Assembly: GCF_014652695.1 (NCBI RefSeq)
Contig: NZ_BMZH01000003.1
Span: 62,001-126,000, forward strand
Origin: Algimonas arctica
Lineage (GTDB): Bacteria > Pseudomonadota > Alphaproteobacteria > Caulobacterales > Maricaulaceae
DNA length: 64,000 bases
Direction of reading: 5' to 3'
The notes beneath the pieces were generated by a model. That model saw nothing but the letters and a program-made list of their open reading frames with translations. It searched no databases and was not told where the DNA came from. Each line of letters starts with the position of its first letter. Position 1 is the stretch's first letter. Shown here piece after piece: positions 30,044 to 38,690 of the stretch. A program made the translations under genes and the position numbers.

Positions 30044-31276
30044 TTAAGGGTCTGGATGATCGTTCAGGGATTTAATCTTCGCCAAACCGGGGAATATTTT
30101 TACGCTCAGCCCCGCAATCGCAACGGCCGCCAGGCCGCCTGCTGTGACGGTGAAGACTGCCCCGTAAACCGCCGCCATCAAACCCGCCCGAAAATCGCCC
30201 AATTCATTAGACGCGCCGAGGAAGATGGAATTCACCGCATTCACACGTCCGCGCACTTCGTCCGGGGTCCAGAGCTGCAAAATAACTTCGCGAATATACA
30301 CACTGATCATGTCGAACGCCCCGATTAACATCAGCGCAAGGATGGACAGCCACGGCAATACCGAAAGGCCGAACACGGCTGTGGACAGGCCGAACAGCGC
30401 GACCGTGACAAGAAGGATCGCCCCGGCATGATTGCGGATTGGAAAGCGCGTTAGGATAATCAGCATGATCACCGCACCAATCGCGGGCGAGGACCGCAAG
30501 ATACCGTTTCCAAGCGGTCCGATATCGAGGATATCTTTGGCATAGATCGGTAACAGCGCGACCGCCCCGCCGAGCATGACGGCGAACAGATCCAAGCTGA
30601 TCGCGCCGAGCACGACTTTCTCTTTCCACACATAGGTGAACCCGCGCACAAGCGTCGCGAGAGATGTCGGTTCCGCCTCAATCCGTTGAGGCGGCTTGGG
30701 GATTGAGAAAATCAACACCCCAGCCAGACATAGCAATGAGGCCGTGACAGCATAAGCGACAGACGGGCTGAGCAAATATAATACGCCGCCAATGGACGGC
30801 CCTGCCACATGCGCCAATTGCCATGTCGCCGTGTTCCACCCCACCGCATTGGCAAAGTCTTCGCGCGGAACCAAATTGACCGCGAGCGAGCTGGCAGCGG
30901 GCGAGTAGAACGCGCGGCCAACCCCAAAGACAGTCAAAGTGATTAACACCAGCGTGGGATTAAAGTCAGAGAGAAGAGCGAGCGCGAGGATGGCTACGGC
31001 GCATAGCATCTCGAGCCAAATGGCGGACCCCATAATAAAGCGGCGCCCTATACGGTCCGATGCCAGACCCGCAGGCACGACTAGGATAATCGCGGGGAGA
31101 AACTGTACGAGGCCGATATAGCCCAGCAGCAGCGCGTTCCCCGTTATATCATAGAGATGGTAGCCGATCGTCGTCGACAGGATTTGTACGCCCGTCGCCG
31201 ACAAAAAACGCGCGCTAAAATAGCGCGCGTAAGAACTGTGCCGGAAGGCGGCGAATTGATCTTCCGACTGGGTGAT
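30044..31276 (-). CDS. MFS transporter (EntS/enterobactin exporter-like), unusual 5' end
   Basis: A roughly 410-residue, 12-segment carrier: LYDITGNALLLGYIGLVQFLP, the loop SDRIGRRFIMGSA, FYSPAASSLAVNLVPREDFANAVGWN, and PDEVRGRVNAVNSIF. The only start codon of ordinary type in frame is TTG 31204 inside TM1, but 24 further residues upstream (through FAAFRHSSYARYFSARF) fit the family N terminus. At the expected position, AAAGGA plus eight bases, the codon is ATC (31274-31276) rather than ATG. I annotate from there with low confidence in the start; a terminator-like hairpin lies within these codons. Confidence 0.82.
   Translation of the reverse strand: MTQSEDQFAAFRHSSYARYFSARFLSATGVQILSTTIGYHLYDITGNALLLGYIGLVQFLPAIILVVPAGLASDRIGRRFIMGSAIWLEMLCAVAILALALLSDFNPTLVLITLTVFGVGRAFYSPAASSLAVNLVPREDFANAVGWNTATWQLAHVAGPSIGGVLYLLSPSVAYAVTASLLCLAGVLIFSIPKPPQRIEAEPTSLATLVRGFTYVWKEKVVLGAISLDLFAVMLGGAVALLPIYAKDILDIGPLGNGILRSSPAIGAVIMLIILTRFPIRNHAGAILLVTVALFGLSTAVFGLSVLPWLSILALMLIGAFDMISVYIREVILQLWTPDEVRGRVNAVNSIFLGASNELGDFRAGLMAAVYGAVFTVTAGGLAAVAIAGLSVKIFPGLAKIKSLNDHPDP
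31203..31230 (-). promoter_or_regulatory. Terminator-like hairpin inside the MFS 5' coding region
   Basis: Read on the minus strand, ACGCGCGCTA-TTT-TAGCGCGCGT is a perfect ten-pair stem followed by a run of T ending in TTTTTTG. It lies about 15-24 codons into the conserved MFS reading frame. It looks like an intrinsic terminator and could act as an attenuator or in translation control. Confidence 0.6.
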
Positions 31277-31329
31277 GTGTTCAGTCCTTTAGAGTTTCGG
31301 CTTAGAGTTTCAGGTCTATCGTTTCTGTC

Positions 31330-32256
31330 TTAAGGCTTGCGGAACAGCAAGGTCATGCGATTGCTCTCGCCGATCGCTTCCATTTGCGCGCGTAACTCCG
31401 GATTTTCGCCCGATGTCGCGAGGCTTGGCGGTAAACGCCAGACAATGTCGTCCGTGGTTGGCATGTCCAGCGGGTTCGCGTTGATATCGCTTTCCCCAAC
31501 AAGAGCGAAGCCTGCGGCCTCGAAGGCCGCAATGACGTCAGGCTTGCGCAGATAACCCGCGCTGCCATTAGCCCATTCCGCATCCGCATCATCGGGGCCA
31601 GCATGTTGAACCACGCCAACAACACCGCCGGGTTTCAGGGCGCCATACACTGCGGCGACGCCGCTTTGAATAAACCGACCGTCCTCAAACCGGGACATAT
31701 TGTGTAGCGCCCGAATAAAGAGAAAAGCATCGAGAGAGCCGTCCTGTGGCAGGGTCGCAAACGTATACGCGTCAATGTTCGTACCGCCATCCGTCCAACC
31801 ATTGGCATCCTCAACCCACGTTTCAGGCCAATTTTTCTTACCTTCGATAAATTCAGGCGTGCCGAAATCAAAATTTGGCCAGAGTGCCAAATCATAATCA
31901 ACGCCAACCAAACGGCCATCATCGCCCAAATAGGGCAAGAGAATTTTGGAATACCAGCCGCCGCCCGGAAGCGCTTCGCCAACCGCCATCCCCGGCGCAA
32001 TGCCGAAAAACTCTAACGTTTCCACGGGGTGACGCGCGTCATAACGAGCCTTCGTGCTGTCCCCTTGCGCCATAACAACGGCCTGAAGCGCCGCGCCATC
32101 GAACGCCATAACCACCTCGGGTGCAGTTGTGACGGCGACCGGCACATCAGCCTTAGCCACAACGGGTTCAGCGGGTTTGACCGCTTCGGGTCTAGCCGGA
32201 GAACAGGCCACAAGGGCCGTCACGGACGCGGCAAGAAAAAGAGCACGGATAGACAT
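31330..32256 (-). CDS. Exported lipoprotein methyltransferase-like protein (class I SAM fold)
   Basis: A 308-residue protein beginning MSIRALFLAASVTALVACS with a lipobox VAC, then a Pro/Val-rich linker to about residue 45. The rest is a predicted methyltransferase of the exported type (COG4798-like): RHPVETLEFFGIAPGMAVGE, ALPGGGWYSKILLPYLGDDG, VGVDYD, ALHNMSRFEDG and LKPGGVVGVVQHAG. A secreted SAM-dependent enzyme is odd since SAM is cytosolic, so the domain may have another role. AGGAGG precedes the ATG. Confidence 0.82.
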   Translation of the reverse strand: MSIRALFLAASVTALVACSPARPEAVKPAEPVVAKADVPVAVTTAPEVVMAFDGAALQAVVMAQGDSTKARYDARHPVETLEFFGIAPGMAVGEALPGGGWYSKILLPYLGDDGRLVGVDYDLALWPNFDFGTPEFIEGKKNWPETWVEDANGWTDGGTNIDAYTFATLPQDGSLDAFLFIRALHNMSRFEDGRFIQSGVAAVYGALKPGGVVGVVQHAGPDDADAEWANGSAGYLRKPDVIAAFEAAGFALVGESDINANPLDMPTTDDIVWRLPPSLATSGENPELRAQMEAIGESNRMTLLFRKP

Positions 32257-32294
32257 AAAATGACCTCCTAAAAGGATGGTGCGACAGGGATTAT

Positions 32295-33269
32295 TTAACG
32301 AGACGCTTTCGGGGATCGGCCTTCGTGGAATTGGCCATATTTGCGAAAACGTTCAAGATAATCCGGCACAATGGCTTCAATCGTATCCGGCGTAATGTTG
32401 AGCTCAGAAAACCCGGGGTGATCGCCCGACGCGACATTATCGACCTTAAGGATTTCGACTTGGTCGCGCGTGAGGAACGGCTCAACAAACGGCAATGCGC
32501 CTGCAATTTCTCCGGCGAAACCCATCGGGACTGCGGCGAACCACGGCACGGGCACGAGGACACGGCGACGATCAATCGTATCGAGTGTAAAGCGCATCAG
32601 CTGCGCAAACGAATAGGTCCGCGGTCCGGCCAGCTCATAAGTCTGTCCAGTCGTTCCGCGTTTAATCACTTTCGCCACGGCGTCCGCCACATCGCCGACA
32701 TAGGCCGGCTGAAATTTTGTATTCCCACCGCCAATGAGCGGCAGCGCCGGCGACATCACGGCGAGACTGGCAAAGCGCGTAAAGAACCCGTCGCCTTCGC
32801 CGAAAATAATGGAGGGTCGCAAAATATCAGCCGTTGGCACACGGTCGCGAATGACGTCTTCGCCTTCACCTTTCGTGCGTGCATAATTGGATTTCGCGTC
32901 CGGATTAGCCCCTATGGCGGAAATATGCGCCAAATTAGTAATCCCGCGCTCTACGCAGGCCAAGGCGATATTGTCCGCGCCGTCAACATGCAGCGATTCA
33001 AATGTCTGGCGTCCCGTTTGATGAAGCAAGGCAACAAGGTTCACACACGCATCCGCACCATCGAGTGCCGCATCGACAGATGCCGGAAAGCGCAGGTTGG
33101 CTTGGACCAATTGGACTTGCCCTACATTGCCGAGCACGCGAAGTTCGTGACCTAAATGCGGGCTACGCATTGGGACGCGCACCCGCCAGCCATCACGCAC
33201 CAAAGCGCGCACAACTTGTTTACCAACAAAACCGGAGCCGCCAAAGACGGTGACGAGACCATTATGCAT
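32295..33269 (-). CDS. NDUFA9-like NAD(P)-binding reductase (atypical SDR)
   Basis: A 324-residue extended-SDR-like protein. The Rossmann motif VTVFGGSGFVGKQVVRAL begins at residue 5, followed by VPMRSPH, DGADACVNLVALLHQTGRQT, SNYARTKGEGEDVIR and LRPSIIFGEGDGFFTRFA. This is the complex I NDUFA9-subunit family, which occurs as stand-alone genes in alphaproteobacteria. ATG 33269 puts the Rossmann fold right at the N terminus; the frame is open upstream to 33335. Confidence 0.87.
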   Translation of the reverse strand: MHNGLVTVFGGSGFVGKQVVRALVRDGWRVRVPMRSPHLGHELRVLGNVGQVQLVQANLRFPASVDAALDGADACVNLVALLHQTGRQTFESLHVDGADNIALACVERGITNLAHISAIGANPDAKSNYARTKGEGEDVIRDRVPTADILRPSIIFGEGDGFFTRFASLAVMSPALPLIGGGNTKFQPAYVGDVADAVAKVIKRGTTGQTYELAGPRTYSFAQLMRFTLDTIDRRRVLVPVPWFAAVPMGFAGEIAGALPFVEPFLTRDQVEILKVDNVASGDHPGFSELNITPDTIEAIVPDYLERFRKYGQFHEGRSPKASR

Positions 33270-33507
33270 TTGAAAATCAGATCCTAGTTCAAAGTCGCAC
33301 GTCCCTACCCCGATGTAGACCGACTGTCCATTCACGCTATGGTGCGATGCGTTGACAAAATCCGTGCCTTTGGCAGCCCTCCGGCCTAACCCCCTCCCCT
33401 AGACGAACCCTGAAGACCCTGAAATGAAGGGCCTTAAGCCTAAGGGTCACCCTGAATGCGTACGACGGATTGGACAAGAGTGATGACTTTGCAGAGCTAC
33501 GCTTAAG

Positions 33508-34224
33508 ATGCGCGTTTTCGTTCTCACGGGTGCAGGCATAAGCGCCGAGTCGGGCCTCAAGACCTTTCGCGACAATGATGGCCTATGGGAAAACCACCGG
33601 GTTGAGGATGTCGCCACGCCAGAGGCCTTTGCGCGAAACCCAGCGCTTGTTCAGCGCTTTTACAATTTAAGACGCGGCGCATTGGCTGACGTCGCGCCTA
33701 ACCCCGCTCATGTCGCCTTGGCCCGCCTGCAACAGGCTTTGACCGCCTGCGGCGGCGCCCTGACCCTCGTGACGCAAAATGTCGATAACTTGCACGAACG
33801 CGGCGGGGCGGCGGACGTCATTCATATGCACGGGGAACTGGCGCGGGTGTTCTGCGTCGCCTGTGGCTTTCACTGGGACGCGCAATGCGACCTCACACCC
33901 CAAAGCCAATGCCCCGCCTGTCAAACGAAGGGCGGACCGCGACCTGATATCGTCTGGTTCGGGGAAATGCCCTATCACATGGACAAGATTGAGGCGGCGT
34001 TGGCGCGCGCCGATTTATTCGTCTCAATTGGAACATCCGGCGCGGTTTATCCGGCGGCTGGCTTCGTTCAAGCGGCGCGGGAACGCGGCATACAGACAAT
34101 AGAATTAAATATGGAGCCGTCGCACGGCTCGCTTTATTTCGACACGGCCCACTATGGCCCGGCGGGGACTGTGGTTCCGATCTGGGTTGCGGATTTGATG
34201 ACCGCAATAAAACTGGACGCCTGA
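33508..34224 (+). CDS. cobB: Sir2 family NAD-dependent protein deacylase
   Basis: A 238-residue sirtuin that removes lysine acyl groups using NAD. Visible: VLTGAGISAESGLKTFRD, the Y52-x-x-R55 pair (FYNLRRGAL) that in CobB/SIRT5-type enzymes recognises succinyl or malonyl groups, TQNVDNLHERGG, catalytic H108 (IHMHGEL), four zinc cysteines (C116, C119, C135, C138) and GTSGAVYPAAGF. The stop codon lies in the loop of a hairpin. Confidence 0.93.
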   Translation: MRVFVLTGAGISAESGLKTFRDNDGLWENHRVEDVATPEAFARNPALVQRFYNLRRGALADVAPNPAHVALARLQQALTACGGALTLVTQNVDNLHERGGAADVIHMHGELARVFCVACGFHWDAQCDLTPQSQCPACQTKGGPRPDIVWFGEMPYHMDKIEAALARADLFVSIGTSGAVYPAAGFVQAARERGIQTIELNMEPSHGSLYFDTAHYGPAGTVVPIWVADLMTAIKLDA

Positions 34225-34238
34225 TGGTAGGCGTCCAG
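34213..34238. terminator. Hairpin overlapping the cobB stop
   Basis: CTGGACGCC and GGCGTCCAG form a nine-pair stem around an eight-base loop that holds the TGA stop. No T-run follows, so it may be a weak terminator or an mRNA end structure. Confidence 0.5.
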
Positions 34239-34330
34239 AAAACTCCCCGCCTTCAGGGATGAAACTAAAGCGGGATGAAATTTAAGGCATATGCGCCGAC
34301 CTTATAGGGTCGACGCAACACGTTCCGTTT

Positions 34331-35101
34331 CTAGAAGCGGAAACGACCGCGCAAGGTCACAGGCACGGATAGACGAGAATTATCGTCGCCAAGGGTTGCA
34401 CCAAAGGCGGAACGATCTTGCGCATCTGACCAACGAATGCCGGATTCAAGCGCGAGAGACGCGGTTGGTGAAAGTGGCATTTCAAACCCGCCCGTTGCAC
34501 TCGCGGTCGCGGTCCAACCCGCATCGTTTATGACAGTCGATGGACCACCCGTTGATACACTCAGGTCTTCAACAAAGGCCGCGCCGACAGTTGCGCCAAC
34601 GAACGGACGCAAACGCGTCTGTGCGGGGGAGAGATATTGGCGTAAGCCAAGTTCTGCGCCGTAGCTTGTGTAATCAGAGAAGTCTGCAAGGACGTTACCG
34701 CCGCCATTCGTTGCGATGACAACATCATCTTCGCCTTCAGCTTGCGAATAAAAACCCTTCGCCATAACCGTCGTATTGGGGCGGAAATCACGGGCAATAC
34801 CGATAGACGCGCGGTATCCGGGTTTAAATGCGTCCTGATAACCAACGTCTGCTGTCGTATCACCGCCAATCACGGTGCCGCCGTCAATGATGTTGCCGTC
34901 TACGAATTGCTCGTAAGAGAGTTCAGTCTCAATACGCGTGCCGCCGACAGTCTGTTGGTGACGACGATAGGGCACAGCACTTGCGCCATATGGATTGTAA
35001 GTCGGTTGAGCCGTGTGGCCATAACTGGCCCCTTGGTAAGCACAGCCAGATACGGCCATGGCCGCTGCACCGATTGCGGTGACGAGAAGACGGTTATTCA
35101 T
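34331..35101 (-). CDS. Lipobox-carrying outer-membrane beta-barrel protein (paralog 4)
   Basis: A 256-residue paralog of the 13.8-17.7 kb family. Lipobox VSGC (MNNRLLVTAIGAAAMAVSGC), short linker, then the barrel: VGGTRIETELSYEQFVDGNI, ADVGYQDAFKPGYRASIGIA, RPNTTVMAKGFYSQAEGEDD, YGAELGLRQYLS, RPFVGATVGAAFVEDLSV and the end RLSVPVTLRGRFRF with C-terminal Phe. Very close to paralog 5, which lies directly upstream. Confidence 0.83.
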   Translation of the reverse strand: MNNRLLVTAIGAAAMAVSGCAYQGASYGHTAQPTYNPYGASAVPYRRHQQTVGGTRIETELSYEQFVDGNIIDGGTVIGGDTTADVGYQDAFKPGYRASIGIARDFRPNTTVMAKGFYSQAEGEDDVVIATNGGGNVLADFSDYTSYGAELGLRQYLSPAQTRLRPFVGATVGAAFVEDLSVSTGGPSTVINDAGWTATASATGGFEMPLSPTASLALESGIRWSDAQDRSAFGATLGDDNSRLSVPVTLRGRFRF

Positions 35102-35246
35102 ATTTACACCCCTGTTGAAAGTCTATGCCTCACAGGACTGCAAGCGGCGTGCCATCATAGTTAATTACGTTTAATAATCTGTCAGAAAGCCAAAATGCGT
35201 CGATCAAAATTTCGATAGTTTACAGATCTCGGCACTTGGAATCAAA

Positions 35247-35272
35247 CCGGGCGCTTGCTTCCAAGCGCCCGG
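35247..35272 (-). terminator. Strong hairpin between barrel paralogs 5 and 4
   Basis: CCGGGCGCTTG and CAAGCGCCCGG form an eleven-pair stem with a four-base loop. On the minus strand it is followed by TTTGATT, fitting a terminator for paralog 5. Confidence 0.65.
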
Positions 35273-35373
35273 CTGCCCCAATCAAATCCATACTCCCGGG
35301 GGATGAAGCCGGGCCTTATGGGTATCCTTTAGGAAAGGCTCTTCAATTTTCAGAAAAGCCTCTGAAGTAAGTT

Positions 35374-36147
35374 TTAGAAGCGGAAGCTTCCGCGCAAAGT
35401 AACTGGCACGGAAAGTCGTGAGCTATCTTCACCAAGTCCTAGACCGGCGGCGCGGTCCTGCTTACCTGTCCAGCGAAGGCCCGCTTCCAGTGCGATTGCA
35501 CCTGTTTGCGAAAGTGGCATTTCAAATCCAGCCGTCCCACTCGCCGTCGGAACCCAAGTCGCATCGTTGAGCACAATCGGCCCACCGCCATCATCGGCAC
35601 TTATATCGTCGACATAAGCCGCACCGACTGTCCCGCCGAGGTAAGGACGCAATTGTGCCCCCCCATAACCCACATACTTACGCAGGCCGAGTTCGGCGCC
35701 GTAACTTTTATAATCTGAGAAACTCGCGGTCTGACCGCCGGATCCAAACAGGACGCCGTCTTCGCCGTCAGCCTCATTATAAAAGCCCTTGGCAGAAACG
35801 GTTGTGCTTGGATTAATATCCCGAGCGAGCCCCGCGGCAACCCGATAACCCGATTTAAAGGCATCCTTATAACCAACGTCTAGCGTCGTATCGCCCCCAC
35901 CCAGCGCATTCCCGGCACCGATGATATCACCACTGACAAACTGCTCAGCTCCGAGCTCTAGATCAAACCGGGTGCCGCCGACATTATTTTGGCAACCCTG
36001 AGGCGTATAGCTTGAGCCACATCCGCCATAATAAGGTGTCGGATAGGACGCAGGTGAGTGCGCGCCATAGCTCGAACCCTGATATGCGCAACCGGTCCCC
36101 GCAATCGCTATCGCGCCCATTGCGCAATAATATAGTGAACGTTTCAT
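35374..36147 (-). CDS. Lipobox-carrying outer-membrane beta-barrel protein (paralog 5)
   Basis: A 257-residue paralog. Start MKRSLYYCAMGAIAIAGTGC (lipobox TGC), a linker with a Cys pair (YGGCGSSYTPQGCQN), then VGGTRFDLELGAEQFVSGDI, LDVGYKDAFKSGYRVAAGLA, NPSTTVSAKGFYNEADGED, YGAELGLRKYVG, RPYLGGTVGAAYVDDIS and the end RLSVPVTLRGSFRF. GGGGGGAAT precedes ATG 36147. The Cys-pair linker is shared with the truncated copy at 38691. Confidence 0.83.
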   Translation of the reverse strand: MKRSLYYCAMGAIAIAGTGCAYQGSSYGAHSPASYPTPYYGGCGSSYTPQGCQNNVGGTRFDLELGAEQFVSGDIIGAGNALGGGDTTLDVGYKDAFKSGYRVAAGLARDINPSTTVSAKGFYNEADGEDGVLFGSGGQTASFSDYKSYGAELGLRKYVGYGGAQLRPYLGGTVGAAYVDDISADDGGGPIVLNDATWVPTASGTAGFEMPLSQTGAIALEAGLRWTGKQDRAAGLGLGEDSSRLSVPVTLRGSFRF

Positions 36148-36223
36148 TGTATTCCCCCCGCTAGAATTAGCTATTGAGAGGTTTTGCAAACAATATGCCA
36201 TTAACTATATTAAATAAAAAATA

Positions 36224-36976
36224 TTATTTTAATTCTATAGTTAATGATTGCTTCAGCTCAGATAGCGCCGCGTCCAGCGCCGCTTCGCAATGAATTTGCG
36301 TTGTATCAAAGACGGGCAGCGGTGTATTGTCAGGATTGAGCAGCAGCCCGACTTCTGTACATCCGAGGATTAGGCAATCCGCCCCCATTTGCTTTAAGCG
36401 CTCCGCAACCTTGATAAAATCTGCTCGGCTGCCCTGGCGTACATCATGACGACACAACTCCTCAAAGATGACCGTGTGGATCACGTCCCGATCCGCGGCC
36501 TCTGGCACGATAGGTTGCAACCCTTCTGCGCGCAGTCGATCCAGATAGAAGCGATCTTCCATCGTAAACTTTGTGCCGATCAAACCGGGATGGGAAAAGC
36601 CGCCCGCCAAAATATGCGCGGCTGTCGCATCGGCAATATGGATCAGGGGGATGGTGACGTCCCGCATCATACGGGGCACGACCTTATGCATTGTATTGGT
36701 CGCCAGCACGATCATTTCTGCGCCGCCTCGCTCCAACTCTTCAGCCCGTTCTGCCAGCATTTGACCCAACACGCCCCACGCCCCTTGGTTCTGTAAATGC
36801 GCGACCAGACCAAAATCGACCGACCGGATCAGCAAGCGGGGGCTATGTAACCCACCGAGCCGGGCCGTTGTCAGTGAGCAGAGCAGCTCATAATATTGTA
36901 AGGTCGACGCCGTACTCATCCCGCCCAAAACGCCGATGGTTTTCATGGATGGACTGGCGGGTAAAAAAGACGTCAT
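36224..36976 (-). CDS. Aspartate/glutamate racemase family protein (YgeA-like)
   Basis: A 250-residue racemase-family protein close to E. coli YgeA: IGVLGGMSTASTLQYYELL, RLGGLHSPRLLIRSVDF, IHIADATAAHIL, GTKFTMEDRFYLDRL, and LGCTEVGLLL with the second catalytic Cys. The first catalytic Cys, in the motif L-C-T-N-T-M-H-K of YgeA, is replaced by Ala (VLATNTMHKV, residue 92). The normal two-base racemisation chemistry should be impaired. Start 36976 has AAGG upstream; ATG 36946 is also possible. Confidence 0.87.
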   Translation of the reverse strand: MTSFLPASPSMKTIGVLGGMSTASTLQYYELLCSLTTARLGGLHSPRLLIRSVDFGLVAHLQNQGAWGVLGQMLAERAEELERGGAEMIVLATNTMHKVVPRMMRDVTIPLIHIADATAAHILAGGFSHPGLIGTKFTMEDRFYLDRLRAEGLQPIVPEAADRDVIHTVIFEELCRHDVRQGSRADFIKVAERLKQMGADCLILGCTEVGLLLNPDNTPLPVFDTTQIHCEAALDAALSELKQSLTIELK

Positions 36977-37098
36977 GCCGCCGCCTTATCACGCCGAGGC
37001 GGGACGGCAATGACGCGGCTCAAGACTGCAAACATGAGACATAAAAGCGTTGACGCTTGCGCCTCATGTCCCTATTTGCCGCGACTTGCCGATAACGT

Positions 37099-37185
37099 GC
37101 CCAGATGGCGGAATTGGTAGACGCGCTGCGTTCAGGTCGCAGTGGCCGCAAGGCCGTGGAGGTTCGAGTCCTCTTCTGGGCACCA
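37099..37185 (+). tRNA. tRNA-Leu (anticodon CAG)
   Basis: A class II tRNA: acceptor GCCCAGA pairs with TCTGGGC, the anticodon stem CTGCG/CGCAG holds loop TTCAGGT (anticodon CAG, 37133-37135), a long variable arm follows (GTGGCCGCAAGGCCGT), the T-loop is GTTCGAGTC, and CCA is encoded at 37183-37185. It marks the left edge of an accessory, degraded region. Confidence 0.95.
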
Positions 37186-37566
37186 TTTCCATAAAAATTA
37201 TCGTGTAATTACAACGACCTGCGGAAAGACCCATTCTTTCCGCCTACCATATTGCCTGCCAATAGGGCCATGCTCATCGCGTTTAGGCAGATTGAGTTAA
37301 CTTGTCAGTGGCGAGGGGCTGCAGCCTCAGACGGCGCTTCTATTCACCCGCTTACCCCCGCCCCATTTTATTCCGAGACATATTGCAAACGCATATGGGG
37401 GATGGGTGTCCCGACCAAACGCGCTAGACTTTGACCCACCCCGCCCACTCGAAGCTCCTCTGGTCGTCGATCCGCCGTGGGCTTAAGGTTTTGTCCCGCC
37501 CAAAATTTTGCGCGCACACACAGAAGTCGATAAACCTGCGGATTGAGAAGCAATGTCTGGAATTTT
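37186..37566. other. Region behind tRNA-Leu without a convincing gene
   Basis: Some 380 bases. A hairpin GCGGAAAG / CTTTCCGC lies at 37221-37243, without a clear T-run, and may end the tRNA transcript. Short open frames exist on both strands but none has family features. This is the usual place for an integration junction next to a tRNA; I could not find a repeat of the tRNA 3' end by eye. Confidence 0.4.
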
Positions 37567-37866
37567 TTAGGGCCTAGTTTTGGGCAGCCTTATCGGGACT
37601 GACGGGTAATCGCGCTCTTGCGATATGCTGGCAGTGATTACGGTGTCATCGGTGAGTTGGCTTGGTAAGGAATTTAGAACAGCTTCAAGAGACACAGCCG
37701 AGACGACCATTCCAAACATCCCGACAATGATACGGGACTTACGCCTATTCTCTCCAAACATAGCGAAGAGAACAACGGCGAGACATCCGACCCAAGCGAG
37801 TATGACAGCAAAGCCAATGAATAAGATGGTGCGTCCCCTTTCACCATAAGAATAACTGTTAACCAT
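37567..37866 (-). CDS. Small hypothetical membrane protein
   Basis: A 99-residue frame with two likely membrane segments (ILFIGFAVILAWVGCLAVVL and IIVGMFGMVVSAVSLEAVL) joined by a basic loop ENRRKSR, and a polar C terminus. No clear ribosome site and no recognisable family. The hydrophobic pattern favours a real gene, but it lies in a decaying region. Confidence 0.35.
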   Translation of the reverse strand: MVNSYSYGERGRTILFIGFAVILAWVGCLAVVLFAMFGENRRKSRIIVGMFGMVVSAVSLEAVLNSLPSQLTDDTVITASISQERDYPSVPIRLPKTRP

Positions 37867-38065
37867 AATGCAAGTAGCGAGCCAATTCGGGCATAATGGG
37901 TTTCACATAGGGAAGGCTGATTTAGGGCGGTTGCTTGGCACGGGCCTCGTTTTCGCAATGCCGAAATGAAACGTGGACGACCGTTTTAGCTCTTGCCCGT
38001 TAGCTACAGTGCTCTATCCGCTACACATTGGCCTTAGTCTGCATGACAGAGATAAGGTGATTGAT

Positions 38066-38384
38066 ATGTCGATCAGTTTCCGAGGGGTTATCAATCTTAA
38101 AAACGCTAACGCTTGCTGTTCTTTTGGCCATAGTTTCCGTGTCTTGTGCCGGGCATCAGCGTGTGGTCGACGCATATTATTATCCTGACAAGGGAGACCG
38201 GTCGGTCTTTGTATTCGAGCATGACGTTGGTGACATGAATGATTGCCGGCTTTGGGCCTATGAGACGGCAAAGGGCTATGATGATCCGATGATAGAGGCT
38301 GGTACCTATTTATGCGGGATCGATCCAGAAGGCCCACCATCCCGTGAGGGCTTAGCAAAATCCTACCGTAAGATTGCCCAATAG
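38066..38384 (+). pseudogene. Small lipoprotein gene, apparently frameshifted near its start
   Basis: The body reads LKTLTLAVLLAIVSVSCAGH (lipobox VSC), then VVDAYYYPDKGDRSVFVFEH and a Cys-containing tail ending AKSYRKIAQ. ATG 38066 has a good AAGGTG site but is in another frame (MSISFRGVINLK...); dropping one A from the AAAAA run near 38100 would fuse the two into a normal lipoprotein. Alternatives are the TTG at 38061, which touches its ribosome site, or an unusual start. Function unknown. Confidence 0.45.
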
Positions 38385-38690
38385 GCGGTTCGCTTAATTC
38401 CTACACCTTCATCTCAAGCTCTAGCCAAAGGTCTATTTTTTGGCAAAGCCCCCACATGAAACACATCTGGCACGTCGCACTCAGCACCACTTCTCTCATT
38501 ATATTCAGCTTGTCCGCCACAGCATTCTCATGGGGCAAGTCTGGCGTCATAGCTATCGCCCCAAAATCCATTTTGCATGCGTCACAGCATCAAAGATTTC
38601 CGCCTCCGATAAACGGGAGAATTTCAAAAATTAAAGTTAATGGCATGCATCATGCAATGCTCGAGCTAAGAAAATTATTCCGGGGCCGTT

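Noticed and set aside
32325-33155. 276-residue frame on the plus strand opposite the NDUFA9-like gene
   Set aside because: Antisense shadow of a well-supported gene; the product has no recognisable domain.
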